Part shown: piece by piece, positions 1 through 6,304 of the stretch
How the letters are laid out: each line of letters begins with the position of its first letter
Numbering within the stretch: position 1 is the stretch's first letter
Translations under genes and position numbers: made by a program
Source of the DNA: DATAMF01 sp964472565
GTDB lineage: Bacteria > Chloroflexota > Anaerolineae > Aggregatilineales > Aggregatilineaceae
Assembly (NCBI GenBank): GCA_964472565.1
Contig: CAYYNB010000226.1
Span: forward strand, 1 to 8,309
Reading direction: 5' to 3'
Length of the DNA: 8,309 nucleotides
Notes under the pieces: generated by a model
Told to the model about the DNA's origin: nothing
The model's input: only the letters and a program-made list of their open reading frames with translations
The model's database searches: none

Positions 1-26
1 CCCTCTCCAACCGAGTTGGAAGAGGG
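1..26. repeat. Imperfect hairpin, REP-like intergenic palindrome
   Basis: The first 26 bases fold back on themselves: CCAAC (7-11) pairs with GTTGG (15-19) around a CGA loop, and CCCTCT (1-6) continues the stem against bases 20-26 with one bulged A at 21. It lies downstream of the protease gene on the minus strand. In that reading direction it is not followed by a visible T tract inside the window, so a classic intrinsic terminator is not supported. It resembles the short CCCTCTCC/GGAGAGGG palindromes scattered between genes in many environmental genomes, which is a recollection and was not searched. It may extend left beyond the window. Confidence 0.45.
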
Positions 27-31
27 GGAAG

Positions 32-55
32 GTGGGCGGGGCAAGCCCACGCCCC
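32..55. repeat. Interleaved GC-rich inverted repeats (pseudoknot-like order)
   Basis: Two inverted repeats are interleaved, not nested. GTGGGC (32-37) is complementary to GCCCAC (45-50), and GGGGC (38-42) is complementary to GCCCC (51-55), with only AA between. The order A, B, A', B' is that of an H-type pseudoknot in RNA, although loops this short make the full fold doubtful. It follows directly after the hairpin at 1-26, so the two may be parts of one intergenic repeat unit. No coding sequence is supported in bases 1-108. Confidence 0.35.
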
Positions 56-108
56 GACGAGGAGCCGTTGCTCTGCGTCTCAAAAGATGTGGGTCAGAGG
101 AGAGCAGA

Positions 109-1236
109 CTAGGGCCGCTCATCAAGTACGACATCCAACTCGGCCCAGTTTTTGCCATCGCGCAGGACGGTCAGACGGACTGTTTGACCGGGAACGGTTG
201 CGCGCGCTAAGTAAGAGATCAGATCGTCCATGCCTTTCAGTGTATGACCATCAATGGCGGTGATCACATCCATTGAAGACAGATTGGTTCCTCCGTTAAT
301 CTGCATGGTGGTGTTAAGCCCCTGCATCCCGGCACGATCAGCCGGACCACCACTGACCACATCGGTTACGGCAATGCCGCGTGTATCATTGGGGATACCC
401 AACGCTTCGATGATCGACATGGTGATGTCTGTTCCGGCAATGCCGATATAGCTGTATTCGGTCTTGCCGTTCGTAATCAAATCCTGGACGACGCGCTGGG
501 CGAGATTGCCGGGGATGGCAAAGCCGACCCCTGAATTACTGTTCGAGGTGGTGGCGATTTGGGAATTGACGCCGATCACCTGACCATTGAGGTTGAGCAG
601 CGGGCCGCCACTGTTGCCGGGATTGATCGCCGCGTCGGTCTGAATAACACCGCCAATGGAGAATTCGGTTAAGCCCTGAATGGTCCGGTCCAGCCCGCTG
701 ATAATGCCGCTGGTGAGGGTCCAGTCCTGACCGAAGGGACTGCCAATGGCGAGCACCGTCTCACCAATTTGGAGGGCATCGGAGTCGCCAAATGTGACCG
801 GCTGCAAGGTATCGGCGGGAGCATCGACTTTCAGCACGGCGAGATCGGAGTCGGGATCAACACCAACCACTTCGGCCCAGGTCAGGGTGCCATCGTAGAA
901 ATCAATTTCGATCTGGTTGGCTCCTTCGATGACATGGTTGTTGGTCACAATGTAACCGGCGTCATCGACGACAAAACCGGAACCTGTCGCGGTGGAGACG
1001 ACGCGATTGTGAGAGACGGCGGAAGCGCTGATCGCAACAACAGAAGGGCTAACCTCATCGTAAACCTGGGTGAAGGGGTTGTCTGATACGGTTGTGCGGG
1101 TCGAGGCCGCGAGGTTGGTCTGGGCAGCCAAAACCTTCACCGACGATTCGTTCGATGGGAGCAAATTGGTGGTCAACACGACGACGAGCGCAACCATGAC
1201 AGCGGTAACGAGAAGAATACGGATTGACTGCTTCAT
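109..1236 (-). CDS. HtrA/Deg-family trypsin-like serine protease with one PDZ domain
   Basis: This is a 375-residue ATP-independent envelope protease/chaperone of the HtrA (S1C) family. A hydrophobic segment at residues 7-26 without a clear signal-peptidase site suggests an N-terminal membrane anchor with the body outside the membrane. The catalytic triad is complete: His101 in TNNHV, Asp131 in SDLAVLKV, and Ser209 in GNSGGP. One PDZ domain occupies about residues 262-372, including GPADRAGM, and would bind unfolded protein tails. Length and single PDZ match the DegS/HtrA type better than two-PDZ DegP. The ATG at 1236 has a modest AGG about 8 bases upstream. The gene starts 24 bases after the PDZ-protein stop codon, so the two are probably cotranscribed. 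The function of the family is well established; the exact substrate is unknown. Confidence 0.95.
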   Translation of the reverse strand: MKQSIRILLVTAVMVALVVVLTTNLLPSNESSVKVLAAQTNLAASTRTTVSDNPFTQVYDEVSPSVVAISASAVSHNRVVSTATGSGFVVDDAGYIVTNNHVIEGANQIEIDFYDGTLTWAEVVGVDPDSDLAVLKVDAPADTLQPVTFGDSDALQIGETVLAIGSPFGQDWTLTSGIISGLDRTIQGLTEFSIGGVIQTDAAINPGNSGGPLLNLNGQVIGVNSQIATTSNSNSGVGFAIPGNLAQRVVQDLITNGKTEYSYIGIAGTDITMSIIEALGIPNDTRGIAVTDVVSGGPADRAGMQGLNTTMQINGGTNLSSMDVITAIDGHTLKGMDDLISYLARATVPGQTVRLTVLRDGKNWAELDVVLDERP

Positions 1237-1260
1237 TTCTCAGCCTGCCTAATCGAGTTG

Positions 1261-2001
1261 TTATATGATGTCAGACGAATGATGGGAGTCGGGGTGTGAA
1301 CGGTGTGGTTGAGGATGGGACGGTGAATCGTGATCGGGGCGATCCTTGTCGTGCATTCCCCCCGCATATTCAATTTCGATGGTGATTTCTTCGCCTGCAT
1401 GCAGCACGGTGAGTGTGAGCACGGCAGCGTCAGAACCGGCTAACTCGGAGCGCAGGGTTTGCCAGTCTACTTCAGCAACGGGAGTCCCATTCACGGCGGT
1501 AATGATGTCGCCTACGGCCAACAGATTATTTTCGTGGGAGTGATCGTCAAGTTCAACGACCTCATACCCTTCATCCGAAGCAGTTAACTCCACGTGCAGC
1601 AGCTTGTGCGCCATAGAGACAGGGTCTGAGTCCTTCTCCGCGGTGGCCGCGCGTTGAGAGACGCGTTCCGCCAGCGTGATTTCGATGGTCATTTCGGTGT
1701 CGTCACGACGCAGGGTGAGTGAGATGACATCCCCGGCGGCATGTTCAGCGATGATCGCGGATAGATCAGCGGCGGATGTGATGGCCTGATCGTCCACACT
1801 CAGCAGCACATCATCGACCAACACGCCCGCTTCGGCAGCAGGAGAACCCTCAACGACACGTTCCACAACCACACCCTCACCGGTGGTCATGGCACGGATG
1901 CCGAGGTGGGGTTTGGCCGGTGTGTCATCCTGAGCCAGGATGGTGCCGACGAGGATCAGGGATAGGACTAACACCAACAGGATAACAAGAAGTTTACGCA
2001 T
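1261..2001 (-). CDS. Secreted or anchored protein with two PDZ domains and a His/Asp-rich tail
   Basis: The 246-residue product starts with a basic-hydrophobic signal sequence (MRKLLVILL onward, to about residue 24, ending near LAQ), so it acts outside the membrane. Two PDZ-like domains follow, at about residues 33-112 (with GSPAAEAGV and DDVLLSVD) and 130-217 (with NLLAVGDIITAVNG). There is no protease domain. The last 30 or so residues are low complexity and rich in His and Asp, with seven histidines. I chose the ATG at 2001 because GGAGG lies 5 bases upstream and the signal peptide then begins properly; a start 18 bases further out is in frame but places the ribosome site inside the gene. 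Sitting just ahead of an HtrA protease, it may be an adaptor that presents substrates or tunes that protease, which is inference. Confidence 0.82.
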   Translation of the reverse strand: MRKLLVILLVLVLSLILVGTILAQDDTPAKPHLGIRAMTTGEGVVVERVVEGSPAAEAGVLVDDVLLSVDDQAITSAADLSAIIAEHAAGDVISLTLRRDDTEMTIEITLAERVSQRAATAEKDSDPVSMAHKLLHVELTASDEGYEVVELDDHSHENNLLAVGDIITAVNGTPVAEVDWQTLRSELAGSDAAVLTLTVLHAGEEITIEIEYAGGMHDKDRPDHDSPSHPQPHRSHPDSHHSSDII

Positions 2002-2094
2002 ACATGCCTCCACATCCAATACGGAACCCTATACGAAGTGCTTTTATCGTAAATCATCCGGCAGACGTTATGGTTATGGCTACCTCAAAAAATG

Positions 2095-2112
2095 TTAAAT
2101 CCAGCTTAAATC
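2095..2112 (+). promoter_or_regulatory. Tandem TTAAATC direct repeat, OmpR/PhoB-type operator candidate
   Basis: The heptamer TTAAATC occurs at 2095-2101 and again, identical, at 2106-2112, separated by 4 bases so that the period is 11 bp, one helical turn. A 7-bp direct repeat with a 4-bp spacer is the arrangement bound by tandem dimers of OmpR/PhoB-family regulators. It sits between the divergent protease and two-component operons, ends 3 bases before a candidate -35 element, and precedes a gene for exactly such a regulator. A further near copy, GTAAATC, is at 2049-2055, closer to the PDZ gene. Binding by the adjacent regulator is inferred. Confidence 0.6.
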
Positions 2113-2115
2113 GGC

Positions 2116-2144
2116 TTGATTGGGATCATGGAAAATGGCACAAT
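2116..2144 (+). promoter_or_regulatory. Candidate sigma-70-type promoter of the two-component operon
   Basis: TTGATT (2116-2121; four of six matches to TTGACA) is followed after exactly 17 bases by CACAAT (2139-2144; four of six matches to TATAAT). Transcription would begin near 2151, leaving a leader of roughly 30 bases before the TTG start at 2183. The weak elements together with direct repeats immediately upstream fit a promoter that needs an activator. The opposite promoter for the PDZ/protease operon must lie in the same region, but I could not place it with confidence. Confidence 0.42.
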
Positions 2145-2182
2145 GAGCGCAACAAGCGCAATCACTGGGGGTAGGAGTCAAG

Positions 2183-2872
2183 TTGACACACGTGCTGATG
2201 ATCGAAGATGATCCGCTGATTTTCGGGCCTGTGAAACGGGCGCTGGAACAAGCGGCTTATACGGTGTCGATTGCAAAAGATGGGGCAAGCGGATTAAACG
2301 CGGCTTTAGAAACGCAGCCAGATATTGTCATACTCGATATTCTGCTGCCGGAAATGGACGGGTGGGAAGTCTGTAAGGCGCTGCGGCAACACAGCACGGT
2401 GCCAGTGCTGATGCTGACGGCATTGGGCGAGGAAGTGGATCGTATTTTAGGATTGGAACTGGGGGCAGATGATTATCTGACGAAACCGTTCAGCACACGG
2501 GAACTGCTGGCACGGATCAAGGCGCTGCTGCGGCGGGTCGAGATGGATACGCAGAGCGGCAACAAGAGTAAAACGATCTGCATTAAAGAAGTGATGCTGA
2601 ACCTCGATACCCGGACGGTTCAAAAGGGATCAAAACTGCTTGAACTGCGGTATAAGGAGTTTGAACTGCTCAGCCTGTGGATGGGGCGGGCGCGGCCGGT
2701 GGTGACCCGGGCGGAGAGTTTGGACGGGGTGGGGGGGACGGAGTGGCTGGGGGATATGCGGCCGCTGGATGTGCATATCCGGTGGTTGCGGGAGAAACTG
2801 GAAGATGATCCCGGCGATCCACAGTATATACAAACGGTGCGGAGCGTGGGATACCGCTTCGCAACAGGGTAA
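2183..2872 (+). CDS. OmpR/PhoB-family response regulator
   Basis: This is a 229-residue cytoplasmic transcription factor activated by phosphorylation. The receiver domain (about residues 3-115) has the acidic pair Asp9/Asp10, phosphoacceptor Asp52 in VILDILLPEMDG, Thr79 and Lys101 in the TKPF motif, so it should be phosphorylatable. The C-terminal winged-helix domain (about 135-227) is recognisable from LRYKEFELL and from DVHIRWLREKLE to VGYRF. Between them, residues 165-184 deviate strongly from the family: the near-universal R-V-W of the DRVWG motif is G-V-G here (Gly182, Gly184), within a G-rich DNA stretch. The start is TTG at 2183, chosen because GGAG lies 6 bases upstream and the protein then begins THVLMIEDD. 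The histidine kinase gene follows after 9 bases, giving an operon. Confidence 0.93.
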   Translation: MTHVLMIEDDPLIFGPVKRALEQAAYTVSIAKDGASGLNAALETQPDIVILDILLPEMDGWEVCKALRQHSTVPVLMLTALGEEVDRILGLELGADDYLTKPFSTRELLARIKALLRRVEMDTQSGNKSKTICIKEVMLNLDTRTVQKGSKLLELRYKEFELLSLWMGRARPVVTRAESLDGVGGTEWLGDMRPLDVHIRWLREKLEDDPGDPQYIQTVRSVGYRFATG

Positions 2873-2881
2873 GGGTGGGCT

Positions 2882-4363
2882 GTGAACAAACTGCAAAGTC
2901 TGCGGGTGCGGTTGATTCTGGCTTATGCGGGGCTGATTGTGCTGGGATTTGGCGGATTGGCGCTGATTGCCGGACAGCAGATTTCCAAAGCGGCACGGGA
3001 TGATTATGAAATTCAACTGGCGAATGAAGTGATCCTGGTGGGACGCGGGGTAGCACAGTCGATTCGGGAATATGAAAAAGGGAACATCAGCGAGGCGGAT
3101 CTCTATCAGATTGTAGCGGACTATGAATCACAGACAGAGGCAAGCATCCGCCTGTATTTTGTCGGCACAGCGCCCGATCAGGAAGATTCTGAGCACGAGC
3201 GGTCCCATGATGACCCAAAGTGGCATCTGTCGAAAAGCCTGGAAACGTATGATGAATTTGTGGCGGCGAGTCATAATACGGTGATCGTGGTGCAGCGTAA
3301 TAACGATGAGGGCGAATCGACTATCTATACTGCCGCGCCGATTGTGGATGGTCCCCGTCTCATTGGGTATGTGCATCTGAGCGAACCGGCAAGCCAGCTT
3401 CAGCGGGCACTGTATAAACGATGGAGCGAATTGGGGCTGGGGGTGCTGGCGAGTACGGGGGTGGCGCTGCTGGCGAGTGTCTGGCTCTCGACTTCGCTGA
3501 TCCGTCCCCTGGGAAAACTGCGCGATTCGGCGCTGCGGCTGTCGCAAGGGGATCTGGCCCATCGAATTACGGATTATGGAACGAACGAGTTTGGGGAAGT
3601 GGCAAAAGCGTTTAACCAGATGGCGGATCGCGTGAAGGCGATGATCGAAGAACAGCGGGCTTTTGCCAGCAATACATCGCATGAGCTGCGCACGCCGTTA
3701 ACGACGATGCGGCTGCGAACGGAGGCGCTGCGCTATGATGATTCGATGACGGATACGGATCGCGAGCAGTATATTGTGGAGATTGATGAGGAACTGATCC
3801 GGTTGAGCGGACTGGTAGAAGACCTGATTCTGCTGTCGCGATTTGACGCGGGGCGCACCGAACTGGGGCAGGAATGGATTGATCTGGCCCGGTTTGCGCA
3901 CAGCCTCCACCAGACCTTTTCGATCCAGGCGGCGGAAAAGGATATTACATTACAAGTTGACATTCAGGTTGGACAATCGGAGGCGATTGAGGCCAGCCTG
4001 AATCACCTGACGATCCTCTGCCGGAATCTGCTGGAAAACGCTATTAAGTATACGCCAAGCGGCGGCACGGTGGTGTGGCGGGTCGGCACCAGGGATGGAC
4101 AGGCCCTCTTCACGGTCCAGGATACGGGGCCGGGGATTGCCCCCGAACATCTGCCTCATTTATTTGAGCGCTTCTACCGGGCCGACAAAGCCCGATCCCG
4201 AAGCATTCAAGGGACGGGCTTAGGGCTGGCGCTGGCTAAATCGATAGTCGAAGCGTACAACGGACACATCGAGATCAACAGTCCAGGTGTTGGGCAGGGA
4301 ACGACGGTTACTGCTTATTGGCCGATGCCGCACGCCCCGCTGGAGATCACATCGCAAGCGTGA
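2882..4363 (+). CDS. Membrane sensor histidine kinase (HAMP-HisKA-HATPase)
   Basis: The 493-residue kinase has a first membrane helix at about residues 10-32, an extracytoplasmic sensor region 33-182, a second helix 184-206, a HAMP linker to about 259, a HisKA dimerisation domain with phosphorylated His267 in SHELRTPL, and an ATP-binding domain with N-box Asn386 (LLENAIKYTP), G1 Asp414 (DTGPGI), an F-box (LFERFYRAD) and G2 at 444-450 (GTGLGLA). All catalytic motifs are intact. The sensor region is not one I recognise; residues 99-115 are dense in Asp, Glu and His (His105, His109, His115), possibly a metal site. The GTG start lies 9 bases after the regulator stop, preceded by a weak AAGGGTGG. 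Its 3' end overlaps the convergent acetyltransferase gene by 17 bases. It is the obvious partner of the preceding regulator. Confidence 0.95.
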   Translation: MNKLQSLRVRLILAYAGLIVLGFGGLALIAGQQISKAARDDYEIQLANEVILVGRGVAQSIREYEKGNISEADLYQIVADYESQTEASIRLYFVGTAPDQEDSEHERSHDDPKWHLSKSLETYDEFVAASHNTVIVVQRNNDEGESTIYTAAPIVDGPRLIGYVHLSEPASQLQRALYKRWSELGLGVLASTGVALLASVWLSTSLIRPLGKLRDSALRLSQGDLAHRITDYGTNEFGEVAKAFNQMADRVKAMIEEQRAFASNTSHELRTPLTTMRLRTEALRYDDSMTDTDREQYIVEIDEELIRLSGLVEDLILLSRFDAGRTELGQEWIDLARFAHSLHQTFSIQAAEKDITLQVDIQVGQSEAIEASLNHLTILCRNLLENAIKYTPSGGTVVWRVGTRDGQALFTVQDTGPGIAPEHLPHLFERFYRADKARSRSIQGTGLGLALAKSIVEAYNGHIEINSPGVGQGTTVTAYWPMPHAPLEITSQA

Positions 4364-5294
4364 GCATCAGGATGGCATCGGGTGAGCCAATAAAATCGCC
4401 AATGGCCATCCGCACACGGGTATGAATGATTTGATAACCGGCCTCCAGGGTTGTACGCAGGAGGTCGGTTTGACGGGCATTCACGGGCAGCGCCAGCCCG
4501 CTTTTATTTTGGGTGCGCGCATAGGCTTGCATTTCGCTCAGATAACGCGGCCAATGGTAAGCGGCGGCGGGCAGGCATCCGGCGGCTTCGAGGGTCAGCA
4601 CGGTTTGAAACCCTTCGAGGCGGCGGGGCGCGGCGCGTAGAATCGCAAAGGCAACGGGCTGATTGTGCTCATGCCAGATCAAGGTTTCGCCGCCCGCTTC
4701 GGATAACAGCCAGCGGGCTGCCGGTGAGGGATCGAGGCCAGGCAATAACTGAGAGGCAATGAGACGCAGTTCGTCGCCGCCAGACCAGATCTCAAAATGA
4801 GTTGAGGGCGCGGCTTTGACTGCGCCCTGGCAGAGCATGGTCAGGTAGCGGGCTTCGAGGCCGAGGCGCGTGTAGAGGGCGAGATTTTTGCCGCTTTCGG
4901 GCATGGTTTCGAGGGCCAGAATCTGGCAGCCCGCACTGCGGAGCAGGTCTAAGCCGCCCGCGATTACCCGCTGACCGAGGCCGAACCCCTGGCTGCGGGG
5001 GGAGACGCCGAGTGTACCCAGCCAGCCAAGCGATCCCCAGACGTGGGTAAAACAATAACCGACGATATGGCCCGGAGGCCATTCGAGGACAATGCCCGCA
5101 TGGGGGCGTTCGATAGCGGCCTGCATATTATCGAGGGTGCGCAGCAGCAGCGGGCGTGTAAGCTGGTGGTGCTGGCGGCGATAGGTGGCAAAAGCATCAC
5201 GGTCAATCAGCCGCACAGCTTCAAGGTCATCCAATGTGATCGGGCGAAGGACAGGATCGGGCATTTCGGAAGCGGGAAGTGGATTAATAAACAC
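4347..5294 (-). CDS. GNAT-family N-acetyltransferase with a C-terminal extension domain
   Basis: This 315-residue protein begins with a GNAT domain (about residues 14-160). The acetyl-CoA pyrophosphate loop is visible as Q-G-F-G-L-G at 102-107 after the strand LGTLGVSP, and motif B as ALYTRLGLEARYLTM. Such enzymes transfer acetyl from acetyl-CoA to an amine; the substrate cannot be read from the sequence. The remaining 150 residues look like a second, degenerate acetyltransferase-like fold, as in YitH-type proteins with a C-terminal Acetyltransf_18 domain; that comparison is from memory. The GTG start at 5294 is supported by AGGA 8 bases upstream; an ATG at 5264 has no such site. The gene follows the sugar kinase after a 90-base gap with an inverted repeat that covers the ribosome site, and it converges on the histidine kinase gene. 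Confidence 0.85.
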   Translation of the reverse strand: MFINPLPASEMPDPVLRPITLDDLEAVRLIDRDAFATYRRQHHQLTRPLLLRTLDNMQAAIERPHAGIVLEWPPGHIVGYCFTHVWGSLGWLGTLGVSPRSQGFGLGQRVIAGGLDLLRSAGCQILALETMPESGKNLALYTRLGLEARYLTMLCQGAVKAAPSTHFEIWSGGDELRLIASQLLPGLDPSPAARWLLSEAGGETLIWHEHNQPVAFAILRAAPRRLEGFQTVLTLEAAGCLPAAAYHWPRYLSEMQAYARTQNKSGLALPVNARQTDLLRTTLEAGYQIIHTRVRMAIGDFIGSPDAILMLTLAM

Positions 5295-5377
5295 GGCACT
5301 TGTCCTGATAAGGCTGCGCCAAGATTTTCTTGGGACGGCCTAAAAAGTCTTTTTAAGTCTTTATAGGACAAGTGCCG
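5294..5377 (-). promoter_or_regulatory. Long-range 13-bp inverted repeat masking the acetyltransferase ribosome site
   Basis: CGGCACTTGTCCT (5294-5306) is the perfect reverse complement of AGGACAAGTGCCG (5365-5377). The pairing can continue by four more A-T pairs past a one-base bulge (ATAA at 5308-5311 against TTAT at 5361-5364). In the minus-strand transcript the second arm contains the AGGA ribosome site and reaches the first base of the GTG start, so a closed stem would block translation. The 58 bases between the arms hold a smaller hairpin and two small A/T palindromes. It may be a cis-acting RNA switch, or the ends of a small MITE-like insertion; no target-site duplication is obvious at the outer edges. 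Confidence 0.5.
5319..5333 (-). promoter_or_regulatory. Small hairpin inside the acetyltransferase leader
   Basis: CCAAGA (5319-5324) and TCTTGG (5328-5333) form a perfect 6-bp stem with a 3-base loop. On the minus strand it lies between the arms of the larger inverted repeat. It is followed by CGCAGCC and not by a T run, so it is not an evident intrinsic terminator. A second dyad, AAAAAG-T-CTTTTT (5342-5354), and a third, AAG-T-CTT (5355-5361), are next to it in tandem. They could be protein sites or part of an RNA fold. Confidence 0.4.
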
Positions 5378-5384
5378 CCGGATG

Positions 5385-6299
5385 TCAATTTTGCGCGAGC
5401 ACCTGTTGGTAAAGCTGGTGGTAACGCGCGTCACGCTGGTCTGCCGGGGGTGGTTCGGCCACGCCCAACACTTCTAAGGCGAAAGATGCCGCGACCGCAC
5501 CCCGACAAGCGGCGATGATGAGATCGTGCGTTTCAAGCCAGCCGGTCAAAAATCCTCCACAGTAGGTATTACCTGCGCCCGTCTGATCGATAATCTGGGG
5601 AACTGGAACAACCGGAACCGTGATCAGTTTGGGCTGGCCTTGTCGTCCAACCATCGATCCTGCTTCTCCCATACGCAGGACAGCGACTGATGCGCCATCA
5701 TCGAGCATCGCACAGATGAGATCGGCGGGATCGTGGATGCCGTACATTTGCTGGGCTTCCAACCAGTTGGGCGACACAATGTCGATCAATGGGAGGGCCG
5801 CACGGAAAGCGGCCAGATTCTCGCGCACCATAAAGGGCTGAATCGGTTCCCAAAGGATGACAGCGCTAGAAAAATGCTGACGCCATTCGCGCAGATTGGC
5901 ATCGCGCAGCAAGTGAACGGCCTGCGCTTCGGCATAAACCGCCGGAATACGGTCTGGGATAGGCTCCAGGATGAAGGGATCGATGTTATCCATGCGAAAA
6001 ATTTCGGTGCGTTTGCCGTCCCATTCGAAGATTTGCCAGGCACGTGCCTGGGGCAGATCGAGCCAATCCAGCCCCTGAAGGTCAAAATCACGTTCCAGGC
6101 GTTTGAGCACATCTTCCGGCAAGCCGTGCCCGGCGGATGCTAAAAGGCCGGGACGGTGGCCCCAAATCGAGATGCCTGCCGCAGCATGAGTTACACCGCC
6201 GCCCAGTACCCCCATGCGCGTTTCGCCATTGGGGAACACGATGTCATCGATGATGATGCCGCCGACGCAGACATAGGTGGGACGAAAATGATTGGACAT
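5385..6299 (-). CDS. PfkB-family (ribokinase-like) sugar kinase, GAGN variant
   Basis: The 304-residue protein has the ribokinase fold: a first strand VCVGGIIIDDI (10-20), the glycine-rich lid region GGGVTHAAAG (33-42), the mid-protein SPNWLEA motif that in the family precedes the nucleotide site, and the C-terminal signature DQTGAGNTYCGG (238-249). Family enzymes phosphorylate a sugar or nucleoside with ATP. The signature normally reads GAGD, whose Asp is the catalytic base; here it is Asn244. The opening IIIDDI..FPNG and GAGN recall Mak32-type members, from memory only. I chose the ATG at 6299, 5 bases after the SIS stop, over an in-frame ATG at 6326 that overlaps the SIS gene. No strong ribosome site is present, which suggests translational coupling. 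Substrate is unknown and activity is uncertain. Confidence 0.85.
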   Translation of the reverse strand: MSNHFRPTYVCVGGIIIDDIVFPNGETRMGVLGGGVTHAAAGISIWGHRPGLLASAGHGLPEDVLKRLERDFDLQGLDWLDLPQARAWQIFEWDGKRTEIFRMDNIDPFILEPIPDRIPAVYAEAQAVHLLRDANLREWRQHFSSAVILWEPIQPFMVRENLAAFRAALPLIDIVSPNWLEAQQMYGIHDPADLICAMLDDGASVAVLRMGEAGSMVGRQGQPKLITVPVVPVPQIIDQTGAGNTYCGGFLTGWLETHDLIIAACRGAVAASFALEVLGVAEPPPADQRDARYHQLYQQVLAQN

Positions 6300-6304
6300 T
6301 GGAC

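Noticed and set aside
1..55. Intrinsic terminator for the protease gene
   Set aside because: The stems are GC-rich, but no T tract follows on the minus strand within the window, and the element starts about 54 bases after the stop.
769..1086. Plus-strand frame of 105 codons
   Set aside because: It is antisense to the catalytic domain of the HtrA protease and has no plausible ribosome site or domain.
2067..2078. Tandem GTTATG repeat as a second operator
   Set aside because: Two 6-bp copies with no spacer do not fit the 11-bp geometry of the nearby repeats, and a short tandem of this size is common by chance.
2183..2872. Response regulator as a pseudogene
   Set aside because: The frame is intact, the receiver residues are all present and the end of the DNA-binding domain is well conserved, so I annotate it as a gene with a suspect patch.
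2630..3056. Overlapping minus-strand open frames of about 128 codons
   Set aside because: They lie antisense to the response regulator and histidine kinase, and their Pro/His-rich translations reflect the G-rich plus strand.
5294..5377. Intrinsic terminator after the sugar kinase gene
   Set aside because: The stem has a 58-base loop and is not followed by a T run in the direction of transcription, so a regulatory or mobile-element reading fits better.
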